Shown here in pieces: positions 46,658 to 48,267 of a stretch of DNA of 48,267 nucleotides. Origin of the DNA: Rhodopila globiformis (GTDB lineage: Bacteria > Pseudomonadota > Alphaproteobacteria > Acetobacterales > Acetobacteraceae); NCBI RefSeq assembly GCF_002937115.1, contig NZ_NHRY01000041.1, positions 1 to 48,267 on the forward strand, written 5' to 3'. The position numbers were made by a program, and so were the translations under genes. The notes under the pieces are model-generated. The model did not search any database. It saw only the letters and a list, made by a program, of their open reading frames with translations, and had not been told where the DNA came from. How positions within the stretch are numbered: the stretch's first letter is position 1; each line of letters opens with the position of its first letter.

Positions 46658-48055
46658 ATGTTAGTAAAATATGTAATAGACGGAAACAACGTGGCCTTCT
46701 GGCAGCGGAATATACCTACTAGCGTTCCGTCATTACGGCCGATATTCCGAATTGTCAACACCATAGTTGCAAATGGAGATGACTTCTATTGCGTGTTCGA
46801 TGCCTCTATAGATAATATTCTTAGGGAAAATGGCGGTGAGAGCGAGATCCAAATATTGGACGAACTCCTCTCGGTTTACAGGGAAAAATTTTATCGCGTG
46901 ACGGCATCGACAAGGGCGGACAGTGCAATCTGCGAATTTGCGGACCAAACGCAATGCAAAATTATCACGAACGACCTTTATAGAGACTATAGGGGCAAAT
47001 ATAAGTGGTTAGAAGATCGATATACAGACCGGCTTATACAGGGCAATATGCAGCCTAATGGCATAATGACGGTTGAAAAGCTTCCTTACATACGCATCGC
47101 TAACGACAGAAATTTGCAAGAACTGTTCGATCAATTTAAGTCTTCCGCCACTAAACCTCCACGGCATAATAAGGCGGACGAATTGTATCTCTCAGACGGA
47201 GATTTGAATCTTGAGTTAAGGCACGTTCAGGAAACGCGCAAGGAGTTACAGCTCTTTCTTCAGCAATATGGGAGTCATGTCAATTTCGATGGGTTCATCT
47301 GGGATTCAGCAATGACAGGTTTTAAAAAATTCTTCGATAACACAAAAATTTGCACAAACTGCTGGAGTATTTACCCGATAGAGTCAAAGTTTGATAAATA
47401 TGTTGATAATGGCGTTTGCCGTAACTGCGGAAAAGGCGCAATCACGACAAGACCCGCTAAGCTTGCGGAAATTGTAAACCGGCATGTCCCGCCTGGCAAA
47501 CCCCGATTTTCGTATGACATTCCTGATGGTGCGGTCGAAGCCGGAATCATTATGGAAACGCAGAATGCCATGCGGAGGTTTTTGTCGGAGCAAAACCTAT
47601 CATATGAGTTCGATAAGACCGCTGCCACGTACGGCGTGGAGCAAATAGGAGTCCCCTTTTATGGATATAGTTGGGATGAAGCTACTCGATCGTTCCTGAA
47701 TTTTTTCACCCGAAATGTGGTTTGCCTGAAATGCTGGAAGCTTGCATCAATTCAAAATGACTATGATAAATTCAACGCATTCGTCTCTATAAAAAGAAAT
47801 GACTTTGTTGCTATTATTGACGATAATGTCAAGTGCCCTCATTGCGGGGACAGTTCGGCGACGCTCAGGCCGAGAGCGTTGATTGAAATTATTAACAAAT
47901 ACAGACCAATCGGAAGAGAGAAGATATCGTTTGTTGAATATGACAAGAGTCGCGCAAGATGGTACGTTGGGAGGATGTTGGCGGTCGGGGCAGCGAAGGC
48001 GGCGGGAGGAGCAGCGAAGCTGACGTGGGAGATCATAAGGATTTTTGGTAAGTAA
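46658..48055 (+). CDS. Zc3h12a/NYN-type ribonuclease with two zinc-ribbon repeats, AT-rich, transferred
   Basis: The 465-residue product starts MLVKYVIDGNNVAFWQRNIP. The first ~155 residues form a NYN/PIN-like nuclease domain of the Zc3h12a (Regnase) type. Its acids are Asp8 (VIDGNNVA), Asp48 (CVFDASID), Asp88 (TRADSAICEFA) and Asp106 (IITNDLYRDY). Two similar zinc-ribbon units follow: Cys232/235/254/257 (CTNCW, CRNCG) and Cys356/359/393/396 (CLKCW, CPHCG). Each is followed by a matching segment, TTRPAKLAEIVNRHVP and TLRPRALIEIINKYRP. The last ~25 residues (MLAVGAAKAAGGAAKLTWEI) form a hydrophobic or amphipathic helix. ATG 46658 has GGAG 8 bases upstream. Codon use is AT-rich, unlike everything else in the window, indicating recent transfer. 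RNA cleavage is predicted; a defence role is inferred from location only. Confidence 0.8.
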   Translation: MLVKYVIDGNNVAFWQRNIPTSVPSLRPIFRIVNTIVANGDDFYCVFDASIDNILRENGGESEIQILDELLSVYREKFYRVTASTRADSAICEFADQTQCKIITNDLYRDYRGKYKWLEDRYTDRLIQGNMQPNGIMTVEKLPYIRIANDRNLQELFDQFKSSATKPPRHNKADELYLSDGDLNLELRHVQETRKELQLFLQQYGSHVNFDGFIWDSAMTGFKKFFDNTKICTNCWSIYPIESKFDKYVDNGVCRNCGKGAITTRPAKLAEIVNRHVPPGKPRFSYDIPDGAVEAGIIMETQNAMRRFLSEQNLSYEFDKTAATYGVEQIGVPFYGYSWDEATRSFLNFFTRNVVCLKCWKLASIQNDYDKFNAFVSIKRNDFVAIIDDNVKCPHCGDSSATLRPRALIEIINKYRPIGREKISFVEYDKSRARWYVGRMLAVGAAKAAGGAAKLTWEIIRIFGK

Positions 48056-48267
48056 TGGCCCTTAGTTGAAGGATTCCATCGAAACGCGTAACGAAGGGGT
48101 TTCTCAGAAACCACTTCAAGGCGCGTCGCCCCAATCCCGATTGCCAAGTCGGGTCGAATCTTGCCGAGGTATTTGCTCGACAACAATGTCCACTTTACCG
48201 TGCCGAACCACTGGAACCTGCCATTCCGCTCCCGGCCAACGGCCGCCACCCCCCCCTCCCATCACTC
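48056..48267. other. Right edge, GC-rich, unassigned
   Basis: After the NYN gene the sequence returns to high GC. An open minus-strand frame (ending near 48249, KIRPDLAIGIGATRLEVVSE) crosses into the NYN gene antisense and is not credible as a whole. The last 200 bases may contain the edge of another repeat or element. Confidence 0.3.

Overview
The window is high-GC DNA from an alphaproteobacterium that makes bacteriochlorophyll. It carries bchE (oxygen-independent Mg-protoporphyrin ester cyclase) and bchJ, and protein signatures such as the ispB, comM, thiL, mnmE and fumC homologues fit the Rhodospirillales. A purple, possibly Acetobacteraceae-like phototroph is the best guess; this is inference, because no rRNA is present. 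No rRNA, tRNA or CRISPR array was recognised. Gene starts are often GTG, and GTGA stop/start overlaps are frequent. LAYOUT. 1-9000: tail of a Pro/Ala-rich protein, a CPA1 Na+/H+ antiporter, a 1099-residue transglutaminase/DUF2126 protein, a decayed IS4-family transposase, a DUF2007/TrmN6-type methyltransferase pair, and a long-chain polyprenyl diphosphate synthase. 9000-18250: an excisionase-like antitoxin with a PIN toxin, RNase R coupled to an S41 protease, DUF2237 divergent from comM, a FitAB/VapBC-like pair, and a small protein behind a Fur-box-like palindrome. 18650-28500: a polytopic membrane protein, thiL, a probable group II intron relic inside a repeat-rich spacer, SnoaL-like, YidB and GlsB small proteins, an SMP-30 lactonase, an O-antigen-ligase-type protein, and a secreted beta-propeller coupled to a fatty-acid hydroxylase. 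28500-36700: maeA-type malic enzyme and fumC, an unknown 173-residue protein, DUF169, a less GC-rich glycosyltransferase/FkbM pair, and a cupredoxin. 36880-40640: bchJ and bchE behind an FNR-type box, then divergent mnmE. 40996-46364: a dense array of seven toxin-antitoxin (TA) type modules, namely mazEF, DUF4160/DUF2442, DUF3018/mazF, higBA, vapBC, phd/vapC and higBA. 46658-48055: a strikingly AT-rich gene for a Zc3h12a/NYN-type ribonuclease fused to two zinc-ribbon repeats. HOW IT FITS. Most of the left 40 kb is ordinary chromosomal housekeeping mixed with palindromic dispersed repeats (core: ATGGCCGGG...CCCGGCCAT). The right end is an accessory region. In the TA array three toxins are broken (mazF by two frameshifts, vapC by an in-frame TAG, higB by an in-frame TGA) while all their antitoxins stay open, the pattern expected from toxin decay. 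Each intact module has a recognisable palindrome and often a sigma70-like promoter. The AT-rich NYN/zinc-ribbon gene next to this array is the best candidate for an undescribed, horizontally acquired RNA-targeting (possibly defence) system.
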